Source of the DNA: Microbacterium sp. 8M
Lineage (GTDB): Bacteria > Actinomycetota > Actinomycetes > Actinomycetales > Microbacteriaceae
Assembly (NCBI RefSeq): GCF_902506375.1
Contig: NZ_LR733284.1
Location: 3,254,250 to 3,318,249, forward strand
Direction: 5' to 3'
DNA: 64,000 bases
Shown: positions 53,811 to 61,230 of the stretch, one piece after another
Numbering within the stretch: position 1 is the first letter of the stretch
Layout: every line of letters starts with the position of its first letter
Translations under genes and position numbers: made by a program
Notes under the pieces: model-generated
What the model was told of the DNA's origin: nothing
The model's input: only the letters and a program-made list of their open reading frames with translations
Databases searched by the model: none

Positions 53811-54847
53811 GCGCTCGCCTTTCCGGTGGAGCGGATCGCGGCGGCGGGTGGGCCTGGATCGTCGCCCAGCCGGGCCCATTGCGCGCTCACCCAGCGCCGC
53901 GCCTGCTGCAGCGGGGTGGGCGGCAGAGCCCGTGCCGAGCCGCGCGCGAAGTGCCGCTCGATGTAGAACTGCGCGATGCTGAGGATCGTGGTGATGATCG
54001 TGTACCAGACCACGGCGACCAGGAGCAGCGGGATCACCCGGCTGTTGCGGTTGTAGATGACCTGCACCGCGTAGAAGAGCTCCGGGATCGCGATCACGAA
54101 CACGACGGACGCCCCTTTGACGAGGCCGATGATCTCGTTCGTGGCGTTGGGGACGATCGAGCGCGCCGCCTGCGGAAGGATGATCCGGAACAGCCGACGG
54201 CCTGCCGGGATGCCCAGGGCGGCCGCCGCCTCGGACTGTCCCTGGTCGACCGAGAGCAGGCCCGCGCGGATGATCTCCGCCGAGTACGCGGCCTGATGCA
54301 GCCCGAGGCCCAGGATCGCCGCCGCGAAGGCGCTGACCAGTTGGACGGTGGGGAACTCGACGATCCAGAAGTCGGTGGTGAACGGGGTGCCGAGTCCGAG
54401 CTTCGGGTACAGGTAGCCGAGGTTGTACCAGACGATGATCTGCACGACCAGCGGCACCGAGCGGAAGAACCAGATGTACGCCCACGCGGCGGAGCTCAGC
54501 AGCGGGGACTTCGACAGCCGCCCCAGCGCGATGATCGTGCCGAGCACGAAGCCGACGATCGCCGAGACGGCGGTGATCTCGAGCGTGTACCCGATCCCGA
54601 TGAGGACCGGGCCCGAGAAGAAGTATTCGGCGAACGTCCCCCACTCGTAGCGGCTGTTCGTGACGAGGCTCCAGCCGAACTGCGCGACGACGAAGAGGAT
54701 GAGCGCGGCGAACGTCCAGCGCCACCAGTGGCGGGTGTGCACCACCGGGACGGCACTGATGTCGACCCTGCTCCGAATGCGATCCTCCGGTCGGCTCGGC
54801 GCGGGGTCGACCGAGAGGCCGAGAGGCGGTGCGGCGGTGTCGGTCAT
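53807..54847 (-). CDS. Amino acid ABC transporter permease
   Basis: 346 residues; a roughly 40-residue cytoplasmic leader, then about five helices with IRAGLLSVDQGQSEAAAALG as the EAA loop, and a basic C-terminal tail. GAGGGAG precedes the ATG. First gene of the importer operon; direct 20-bp repeats lie upstream. Confidence 0.93.
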   Translation of the reverse strand: MTDTAAPPLGLSVDPAPSRPEDRIRSRVDISAVPVVHTRHWWRWTFAALILFVVAQFGWSLVTNSRYEWGTFAEYFFSGPVLIGIGYTLEITAVSAIVGFVLGTIIALGRLSKSPLLSSAAWAYIWFFRSVPLVVQIIVWYNLGYLYPKLGLGTPFTTDFWIVEFPTVQLVSAFAAAILGLGLHQAAYSAEIIRAGLLSVDQGQSEAAAALGIPAGRRLFRIILPQAARSIVPNATNEIIGLVKGASVVFVIAIPELFYAVQVIYNRNSRVIPLLLVAVVWYTIITTILSIAQFYIERHFARGSARALPPTPLQQARRWVSAQWARLGDDPGPPAAAIRSTGKASA

Positions 54848-54944
54848 GATGCTCCCTCGTGATTCCGCTGCGCAGCGGGGCGCTGCGTGAAGTCACGGTA
54901 TGAGCACCCGCGACGCCTCCCACAGCCGGGGATTCACACGCGGC

Positions 54945-54984
54945 AACCGGCTGATATCCGACGCAATCGGCTGATATGCGGCGT
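54945..54984. promoter_or_regulatory. Tandem 20-bp direct repeat upstream of amino-acid importer
   Basis: AACCGGCTGATATCCGACGC and AATCGGCTGATATGCGGCGT abut head to tail (16 of 20 positions identical), with a third AACGGA start after them. The 20-bp period is about two helical turns. Located about 100 bp upstream of the permease start. Confidence 0.55.
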
Positions 54985-55021
54985 AACGGAGCGATTCCCC
55001 GCGTCACGGACGCGCAGAGCA

Positions 55022-55055
55022 AGGGGCGCCGATCCCCGGTCGGATCGGCGCCCCT
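55022..55055 (-). terminator. Terminator of the M20/AhpD operon
   Basis: Perfect 14-bp stem (55022-55035 with 55042-55055), 6-nt loop, directly after the M20 stop. Confidence 0.8.
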
Positions 55056-55067
55056 CGGCAGGTCGGT

Positions 55068-56384
55068 TCAGGCGTTGCGGAGGATGTGATCCGTGACGCG
55101 CGTCGAGAAGTACAGCGCATCCACGGGGATGCGCTCGTCGGCGGCGTGGAACTCCCCGAACACGTCGAAGTTGGCTGGAACCCGCAACGGCACGAACCCG
55201 TATCCGTGGATGCCCAGTCGGGCCAGATGCTTGTTGTCGGTGCTCGCCGGCAGCAGATACGGCACGACGAGGGCGTCCGGATCCTCCGTCGCGATCGCTT
55301 CTTGAAGCACATCGAGCAGCGGAGAGTCGATCGGCGATTCGATCGCGGGCACCGGGCGACCCCATGAGAGATCCACCTCGTCGCCGACGAGAGCGGCGAG
55401 CTCCTCCTGCAGCGCGGCATCCGCCCCCGGCAGCGCGCGGATGTCGAGGCGTGCGGTGGCCTCGGCGGGGATCACGTTGGTCTTGCCGCCGGCGCTGAGC
55501 ACCGTCGGCGAGACGGTGTTGCGCGCGGAGGCCGTGACGATCGACGACACGAACCCGAGATCGGCGAGCTCGTCGTCCAGGCCGTCGTCGGTGAACCGGA
55601 TCCCGCGGTGCTCGCCGAACACCTGGAGGAAGCGCTTCAGGGCGGGCGTCGTCACGACGGGGAAGCGGTGCGCCCCCACCGCCGAGACGGCCCGGGACAG
55701 GCGGACCACCGCATTGTCTGACGTCGGCCGCGAGCCGTGCGCCGCCCGTCCGCGCGCGGTGAGGGTGGCCCAGGTGACGCCCTTCTCGGCCGTGGCCACC
55801 AGGTAGGCCCGCCGGTCGCCGGTGAGCGGGATGGAGAACCCGCCGACCTCGCTGATCGCCTCCGTGGCGCCCGAGAAGAGCTCCGGCCGGTTGTGCACGA
55901 TCCAGCGCGCGCCCCAGACGCCGCCGGCCTCCTCGTCCGCGAAGAACGCGAAGATGAGATCGCGGCGGGGCACGACGCCCTCCCTGCGGTACGCCCGGGC
56001 GAGAGCGAGGATGGTCCCCGCGTAGTTCTTCATGTCGACGGCGCCGCGTCCGTACAGGATCCCGTCGTGGATCTCCGCACCGAACGGCGGGTGGGTCCAG
56101 TCCGCCTCCACCACGGGCACGACATCGAGATGGGCGTGCACCACCAGCGCTCCGGCCTCCGGATCCGCCCCGGCCAGCCGGGCGACCACGCTCGCGCGCC
56201 CGGGCAACGGCTCGACGAGGTCGACGCGATAGCCGACCTCCTCGAGCTTCTGCTTCACGAACAGCGCCGCCCGGGTCTCGCCGTCGCCGATGGTGGCCGC
56301 GTCGCCGGTGTTGACGCTGTCGATGCGGATCAGATCGCGGATGAGCTCGAGGGCCTCGGCCTCGAGGGGCGAGGGAGCCGTCAC
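55068..56384 (-). CDS. M20 family metallopeptidase / deacylase
   Basis: 438 residues with the di-zinc M20 core: VHAHLDVVPVVEADWTHPPF, GRGAVDMKNYAG, FFADEEAGGVWGARW, a lid domain near 180-300 (TARGRAAHGSRPTSDNAV) and a late histidine. It is closer to ArgE/DapE/CPG2-type enzymes than to the M20D deacetylases of S-alkylcysteine salvage. Start GTG at 56384 overlaps the upstream stop (GTGA). It could remove an acyl or peptide group from an imported substrate. Confidence 0.9.
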   Translation of the reverse strand: MTAPSPLEAEALELIRDLIRIDSVNTGDAATIGDGETRAALFVKQKLEEVGYRVDLVEPLPGRASVVARLAGADPEAGALVVHAHLDVVPVVEADWTHPPFGAEIHDGILYGRGAVDMKNYAGTILALARAYRREGVVPRRDLIFAFFADEEAGGVWGARWIVHNRPELFSGATEAISEVGGFSIPLTGDRRAYLVATAEKGVTWATLTARGRAAHGSRPTSDNAVVRLSRAVSAVGAHRFPVVTTPALKRFLQVFGEHRGIRFTDDGLDDELADLGFVSSIVTASARNTVSPTVLSAGGKTNVIPAEATARLDIRALPGADAALQEELAALVGDEVDLSWGRPVPAIESPIDSPLLDVLQEAIATEDPDALVVPYLLPASTDNKHLARLGIHGYGFVPLRVPANFDVFGEFHAADERIPVDALYFSTRVTDHILRNA

Positions 56385-56770
56385 TGCGCGCCCGCGCCCG
56401 CGTGCTGGTGCTCGTCTGTGTGCTCGTGCTCGACGCGCGCGTCGCCGGCGAGCTTGAACGCGAGCCTGCCGTGCGCGTATCCGCCGCCCGCCCGGATGGC
56501 GGTCGCGACCCAGGCGGCCTCGGCGAGCTCGGCCTCGGAGGCACCCGCGCGCACCGCGTTCTGCGCATGCCCGTCGATGCAATAGGCGCACTGCGTCGTG
56601 ATCCCGACCGCGAGAGCGATCAGCTCACGGTACTTCAGCGGGATCTCCCGCCCCTCCGCGGCGAAGACCGCCTGGTCGAACGCCGCGAACGCGGCGAGGA
56701 TGTCGGGGGTCTCGCGCTTGTAGACGCGGGTGAAGGTCTTGTCTGCGGTGCGATCGAAGTAGTCCGACAC
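56381..56770 (-). CDS. Carboxymuconolactone decarboxylase / AhpD-like protein
   Basis: 129 residues with the CMD/AhpD redox motif TTQCAYCIDGHAQNAVRAG (CxxC plus His) and ALAVGITT. The C-terminus HEHTDEHQHAG is His-rich and may bind metal. GGAGAGC before the ATG. Likely a thiol peroxidase-type or oxidative-stress protein; co-transcribed with the M20 enzyme. Confidence 0.88.
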   Translation of the reverse strand: MSDYFDRTADKTFTRVYKRETPDILAAFAAFDQAVFAAEGREIPLKYRELIALAVGITTQCAYCIDGHAQNAVRAGASEAELAEAAWVATAIRAGGGYAHGRLAFKLAGDARVEHEHTDEHQHAGAGAQ

Positions 56771-56957
56771 GTGCTCTCCTCGGAGTCCAGGCCGCGCGAC
56801 GGCGCGGCGCGCCTCACGCTAACCGGGGGTGCGCGGCGCTGCCGACGCGCTGCGTCATCGGACGTCTCATGGCGTCTTCCACGACGGATTGTTCCGCCGC
56901 ATGTCGCCGGGTTTCGCTTCCGGTCCCCGCCCTGCCACGACGGAAGAGACTCATCGC

Positions 56958-58445
56958 ATGACGCATCCGACCGCCCCTGACGCCGCGCGTCGACCGCCCG
57001 TGCTCGAGCAGAACTGGGCGGAGCTGCTGCCTGAGCTCGCCCGCCCCGCCTCGCCCGCCCGCACGCCGGATCCGCGGTTGATCGTGCTGAACGACGAGAT
57101 CGTCCATGAACTCGACCTCGACCCGGCCTGGCTGCGCTCGGACCGCGGGGTGCGCTTCCTCACCGGTGAGCATCGGGCGGCGGCAGCCCTCCCCCACGCG
57201 CAGGTCTACGCGGGCCATCAATGGGGTCGATTCCAGCCGATCCTCGGCGACGGCCGGGCCGCCCTCCTCGGAGAGCGGCGAGACCGTCGGGACCGTCTGC
57301 GCGACGTGCACCTCAAGGGCATCGGCCCGACGTCGATGTCGCGCGTCGACGGCTTCGCCACGGTCGGCCCGATGCTGCGCGAATACCTCATGGGCGAGGC
57401 GATGCACGCGCTCGGGATCCCCACGACCCGAGCCCTCGCGGTCGTGTCGACCGGCGCCCTTCGCGAGCGCGACGGCCAGGTGCTGCCCGGCGCCGTGCTC
57501 GCCCGCACGGCCGGGAGCCATGTGCGGATCGGGTCCTTCGAGTATGCCCGCGCGCAGGGCGATCAGAGCCTGCTCCGCCGTCTCGCCGAGCACGTCATCG
57601 CCCGGCACTACCCGCGGGCGTCGCGCGCGGAGCACCCCTTCCGCGCCCTGCTCACCGAGATCGTGGAGGCGACGGCGGTCCTGACCGCGGACTGGATGCG
57701 CGTCGGGTTCGTCCACGGGGTGCTCAGCACCGACAACGTCCTGGTCTCCGCCGAGACCATCGACTACGGGCCGTGCGCGTTCCTGGACGCCTACGAGCCC
57801 GGAGCCCATTTCAGTTCGATCGATGAGTTCGGCCGCTACGCGTACGACAGGCAGCCGGACATCATGCGGTGGAACCTGGAACGCCTGGCGGAGGCGATCG
57901 CGCCCCTGCTCGACGACGACGCGGCGAGCGCCGACCGGATCGCGGCCGAGATCACAGCCACCTTCGACAGCCGGTATCGCGCACACCGGTCCCCGGCGTA
58001 CCGCCGCAAGCTCGGTCTCGGTCGTGGCGCGGACGGGACGGAGGTCGACGCCCTCGCCGATGCGGCCCTCGGGATCCTCGCCGATCACGCCGTCGATTTC
58101 ACGGGATTCTGGCGGGATCTCGCGGCGGCCGCCGACGGCGACGAGCGACCGGTCCGCGGCCGCTTCCTCGGTCCGGTCCCCGAACTCGACGCCTGGCTGC
58201 GCCAGTGGCGCGCCCTTGGCCCCGACAGCCAACTGATCCGCCGTACCAACCCCGTGTACATCGCGCGCAACCACATCCTGGATGAGGCGCTCGCGGCCGC
58301 GGTCGACGGCGACATCGCGCCGTTCACTCAGCTCCTGGGGCTGCTCCGCACGCCCTACGACGAGCGTCCGGGATCCCAGAACCGCCGTTACGCACGGCCC
58401 GGTCCCGGGGGCACTCCGCGGCACCGCACCTACTGCGGCACCTGA
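56958..58445 (+). CDS. selO: SelO family protein adenylyltransferase (pseudokinase fold)
   Basis: 495 residues of the YdiU/SelO family, which transfers AMP to proteins during oxidative stress. Visible: YAGHQWGRFQPILGDGRA, LKGIGPTSMSR with the ATP-contacting Lys, REYLMGEAMHALGIPTTRAL, HGVLSTDN, ETIDYGPCAFLDAY and the C-terminal TYCGT. The glycine loop usually reading SRxGDGRA is here SRVDGFA, a deviation. Start ATG 56958 with GGAAGAGA; the longer frame is rejected. Confidence 0.93.
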   Translation: MTHPTAPDAARRPPVLEQNWAELLPELARPASPARTPDPRLIVLNDEIVHELDLDPAWLRSDRGVRFLTGEHRAAAALPHAQVYAGHQWGRFQPILGDGRAALLGERRDRRDRLRDVHLKGIGPTSMSRVDGFATVGPMLREYLMGEAMHALGIPTTRALAVVSTGALRERDGQVLPGAVLARTAGSHVRIGSFEYARAQGDQSLLRRLAEHVIARHYPRASRAEHPFRALLTEIVEATAVLTADWMRVGFVHGVLSTDNVLVSAETIDYGPCAFLDAYEPGAHFSSIDEFGRYAYDRQPDIMRWNLERLAEAIAPLLDDDAASADRIAAEITATFDSRYRAHRSPAYRRKLGLGRGADGTEVDALADAALGILADHAVDFTGFWRDLAAAADGDERPVRGRFLGPVPELDAWLRQWRALGPDSQLIRRTNPVYIARNHILDEALAAAVDGDIAPFTQLLGLLRTPYDERPGSQNRRYARPGPGGTPRHRTYCGT

Positions 58446-58452
58446 GCCGTCG

Positions 58453-59040
58453 TCATTCGATACGGGACGGCTCGCCCAGGGCGTGCCACGTGCGCCCCAC
58501 GTACACCAGCGGCGTGGCATCGGCCCAGGTCTCGGACGGCTCGGGGAGGTGTGCGTCGAGCGCATGCACCACCACCACCGTGGACGTGCCGGCCCGCAGA
58601 CGGTGCAGGACACGTCCGCGGATCCGCGTGCGCGCCGCGAGGAAGTAGGGCTCTCCGGTGTCCAGGCGACTCCACAGGGCGCGGTCCGCGAACCGGTCGA
58701 TGCCGCTCGTGGCGCCGAGCTTCGCGAGGCCCAGCTGAGCGGACGACAGCAGATGGACCACCACCGTGTCCGCGCGGTTGAGCGTGGTCGATGCCGACGA
58801 CTGATCGGAGATCGAGAACACCAGGAGCGGCGGCTCGGCGCTCACCGAGGACACGCTGGTCGCGGTCAGAGCGACCGGTCCGTGGCCGGCGTCGGCGGTG
58901 ACCAGCGCCACGCCCGCGGGGTGCTCCCGGAACGCCCGCTTGAACTCCTCTGCGGACAGCGCCTGCACCCCGTCGAGGTCGACACCCTCGCGCCAGGGGC
59001 TCTCTGCGCCCTTCGGCCGTTCGATCTGCTGAGTCGCCAT
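58453..59040 (-). CDS. Flavin reductase family protein
   Basis: 195 residues; PF01613-type FMN-binding split barrel: SAEEFKRAFREHPAGVALVT, GPVALTATSVSSVSAEPPLL, VVHLLSSAQLGLAKLG. It would generate reduced flavin for the LLM monooxygenases. Divergent from the second DUF1684 gene; copy B of the shared motif lies between them. Confidence 0.9.
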   Translation of the reverse strand: MATQQIERPKGAESPWREGVDLDGVQALSAEEFKRAFREHPAGVALVTADAGHGPVALTATSVSSVSAEPPLLVFSISDQSSASTTLNRADTVVVHLLSSAQLGLAKLGATSGIDRFADRALWSRLDTGEPYFLAARTRIRGRVLHRLRAGTSTVVVVHALDAHLPEPSETWADATPLVYVGRTWHALGEPSRIE

Positions 59041-59137
59041 GACGGATCCCCGCTTCTGCTCGAGACGATGTGGCGGCGCGCGGCGAGTGCCGGCTCCGTG
59101 GCGCCCAGCCTGCCTCCGCCCCGGCGAGCGAGCGCCT

Positions 59138-59176
59138 CTGTGTCGCCAGGTGCAGAACTGTTGCGCGCCATGACGT
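59138..59176. promoter_or_regulatory. Shared upstream motif, copy B
   Basis: CTGTGTCGCC-A-GGTG followed after six bases by TG, then CGC and TGACG in the same spacing as copy A (25 of 39 identical). It lies between the flavin reductase and DUF1684 (2) genes. Confidence 0.5.
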
Positions 59177-59269
59177 CGGGTGACGACATCCGGCGCCGAG
59201 CGTGCGACCGCGATCTAGCGTCACGGTGAGGAAGCGCACAGCGACAACCGAAGCGAACGGAGAGGGGCC

Positions 59270-60208
59270 ATGGTGACCGGAGAGTGGTACTCAGAGCTGG
59301 CAGACGACACGTTCGCAGGGTTCGCGTCCGCCTCGTTGTCCCCCGAACCGCCGCTCCACGACCTCGGAGCCGAGAGCCTGGGCTCTTACCTCTTCGCGCA
59401 GGACTGGCAACGGTGGCACGACGATCTCGATGAGCGCAGGCGGGACCCGCAGGGACCCCTCGGCTACACGGGGCTGCACTGGCTCGGCGCGCGCCCGCAG
59501 CGCGTGCCTCGGGTTCCGGGAACCTTCCGCACCCTGCGCGGTTCCGTGGTCATCGCGCTCGATCCGCACGAGCGCGCTCGATGCTCCGGCATCGAGCTTG
59601 CCGGCGAGACGCCCATCGACCCGGGCGAGGGCGCCGTTCTCGAGTTCGCCGGGGGCACGGCGGAATTCGCCAGGCTCGGCGGCCACGCGGTTCTGCGGAG
59701 CCGGCTGCAGCCGAGTCCCTTCCTCGAGGTATTCACGGGCACGCCGGCGTTCCCTCCCAACGAGGCGTGGGTGATTCCGGCGGTCTTCCACGCCGATCCG
59801 CGTGAGGTCGAGGTCGACGCCGCGGTCGGCGACTTCCTGCACCGGCTGCAGTCCCCCGGCACGCTCCGCTTCACCGTCGGCGGACGCCTGCACGAGCTCG
59901 CCGTCTTCGAGAGCGTGTCCGGCAACGGCTGGCGTCTGCCGTTCACCGATGCCACCTCGGGCCGCGAGACCACGATCTGGGGCCGCGACGTGGTGATCGA
60001 TCCGGCGTCGGACGGTGAGACCGTGACGATCGACTTCACCCGGTCCAGCAACCTGCCGTGCGCCTACAGCGACATGACGACGTGCGCCCTGCCGCCGCGG
60101 GACAACCGGATCCGGACGCGAGTCGCCACCGGCGAGAAGACGCCCCGCGAGCGTCTCGTCGCGGGTGCCGACGGGCCGGTCCTCGTTGTCCCGTCGGAGA
60201 ATGGCTGA
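59270..60208 (+). CDS. DUF1684 protein (2)
   Basis: 312 residues, paralogue of the 49757 product: WQRWHDDLDERRRDPQGPLG, LRSRLQPSPFLEVFTGTPAF, FTDATSGRETTIWGRDVVID, NLPCAYSDMTTCALPPRDNR. It has about 40 extra N-terminal residues. GGAGAGGGG precedes the ATG. Function unknown; pairing with a flavin reductase points to the monooxygenase pathway. Confidence 0.92.
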   Translation: MVTGEWYSELADDTFAGFASASLSPEPPLHDLGAESLGSYLFAQDWQRWHDDLDERRRDPQGPLGYTGLHWLGARPQRVPRVPGTFRTLRGSVVIALDPHERARCSGIELAGETPIDPGEGAVLEFAGGTAEFARLGGHAVLRSRLQPSPFLEVFTGTPAFPPNEAWVIPAVFHADPREVEVDAAVGDFLHRLQSPGTLRFTVGGRLHELAVFESVSGNGWRLPFTDATSGRETTIWGRDVVIDPASDGETVTIDFTRSSNLPCAYSDMTTCALPPRDNRIRTRVATGEKTPRERLVAGADGPVLVVPSENG

Positions 60209-60279
60209 GCCGTGCTCGGCGACGGGTGGCCGACCGCTCGAGCCGCACTTATGAATCCGCCCAGACCGTGACCAAACCG

Positions 60280-60308
60280 TTGCTTTCGTTATCACGCCGT
60301 TATACAGT
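60280..60308 (+). promoter_or_regulatory. Promoter of a candidate small RNA
   Basis: TTGCTT (60280-60285), 17-bp spacer, TACAGT (60303-60308). A start near 60315 leads straight into a structured region and terminator, with no normal gene. Confidence 0.55.
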
Positions 60309-60315
60309 GGTCGCA

Positions 60316-60412
60316 CGGTGAAAGTTTTGCTGTGGCTCTCACCGCATGTGATTGCAGGACACTCTTGGTGCAAGGGACAAAGGCCGGTCGGGAGCCTCTC
60401 CGACCGGCCTTT
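60316..60412 (+). ncRNA. Candidate structured small RNA / attenuator
   Basis: Between a promoter and a terminator lie three nested-free stems: CGGTGA (60316-60321) with TCACCG (60339-60344), TTGCA (60352-60356) with TGCAA (60369-60373), and the terminator 60379-60412. The length would be about 97 nt. A 44-codon GTG frame from 60318, with two Trp codons, runs through the terminator, so a leaderless attenuator peptide upstream of the MarR gene is an alternative. Confidence 0.45.
60379..60412 (+). terminator. Strong hairpin terminator before MarR gene
   Basis: AAAGGCCGGTCGG (60379-60391) and perfect complement ending TTT (60400-60412), 8-nt loop. Confidence 0.85.
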
Positions 60413-60444
60413 ACTGCGCCTGAGCCTGTTGTCCGCAGGGCGGA

Positions 60445-60459
60445 TATCCTGAGGCCATG
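60445..60459 (+). promoter_or_regulatory. Leaderless promoter of MarR gene
   Basis: TATCCT at 60445-60450, six bases, then ATG 60457. No ribosome site beyond GAGG overlapping the expected start. Confidence 0.5.
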
Positions 60460-60885
60460 AGCGATCGGAAGCTTGCCCTCTCGGCGTGGGAGAGCCTGTT
60501 CCGTGCCCAGCACGAGATCTTCACCGAGATGTCGAATGATTTCGAGGGCGCGGAGCTGTCCGCCGCCGAGTACGACGTGCTGCTCACCGTGACGCGCTGC
60601 GCCAGCCATACCGCGCGGCTGCGCGAGGTCACTGCGAACATGCTCATCAGTCAGCCGAGCGTCTCACGTCTGGTCGACAGGATGGTGGCACGCGGGCTGC
60701 TCGAGAAGTGCCCGGACCCGGAGGACGGCCGCGGCGCCCTCGTTCACGCCACCGAGGCGGGCACCCGCGCGTTCCGCCAGCTCGCGACCGTGCACGGCCG
60801 CTCGATCGCCGAACGCATGTCGACCCTCGACGAGGACGAGCTGCGCACCCTGACGGCGCTCACCGAGAAGCTGCGCGCACGCTGA
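60457..60885 (+). CDS. MarR family transcriptional regulator
   Basis: 142 residues with the MarR winged helix: LSAAEYDVLLTVTR, ANMLISQPSVSRLVDRMVAR, GLLEKCPDPEDGRGALVHAT. Two cysteines (about 48 and 88) could sense oxidants, but the single N-terminal OhrR Cys is not evident. Starts directly behind a -10. Regulates an unknown target. Confidence 0.9.
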   Translation: MSDRKLALSAWESLFRAQHEIFTEMSNDFEGAELSAAEYDVLLTVTRCASHTARLREVTANMLISQPSVSRLVDRMVARGLLEKCPDPEDGRGALVHATEAGTRAFRQLATVHGRSIAERMSTLDEDELRTLTALTEKLRAR

Positions 60886-60902
60886 CCCATCGCGGGAACC
60901 GC

Positions 60903-61137
60903 GGATCCGGTCCCTGAGCCTGCCGAACCGCCCAGACCCTCACGCAGACAGGTATCCACGGACCCGGTCTCTGAGCCTGTCGAAGGGCCGGGACCCTCAC
61001 GCAGACAGAGAGCCACGGATCCGGTCCCTGAGCCTGTCGAAGGGCCCGGACCCTCACGGGCACAGAGATCCGCAGGCCCGGCCCCTGAGCCTGTCGAAGG
61101 GGCCGGATGCGCAGGCCGGACGCTTCGACGAGCTCAG
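60903..61137. repeat. 57-bp-period REP array
   Basis: Units start at 60903, 60960, 61017 and 61074, each carrying CCTGAGCCTGTCGAAGG or a variant, then CACGCAGACAG-type filler. The array closes with an inverted variant CTTCGACGAGCTCAG at 61123-61137. It fills most of the gap before the helicase gene. Confidence 0.9.
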
Positions 61138-61215
61138 CGGCCGGCGGTCGGCCCGCGGGCAGCGGCCGGCGGTGGGCCGGGAGGCCAGCGGGGCCACCGG
61201 ACCGCGGCGGCACGG

Positions 61216-61230
61216 CAGACTGGACGGATG
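61216..61230 (+). promoter_or_regulatory. Leaderless promoter of hrpB
   Basis: CAGACT (61216-61221), six bases, ATG 61228; typical actinobacterial leaderless spacing. Confidence 0.5.

Noticed and set aside
60903..61137. Possible CRISPR array
   Set aside because: Repeated parts and filler are both similar between units, spacers are not unique, and no cas gene is present.
60860..61213. Minus-strand 117-codon open frame with 19-residue repeats (LRQAQGP)
   Set aside because: It is a translation of the REP array; this string is a familiar artefact of the GAGCCTGTCGAAGG repeat.
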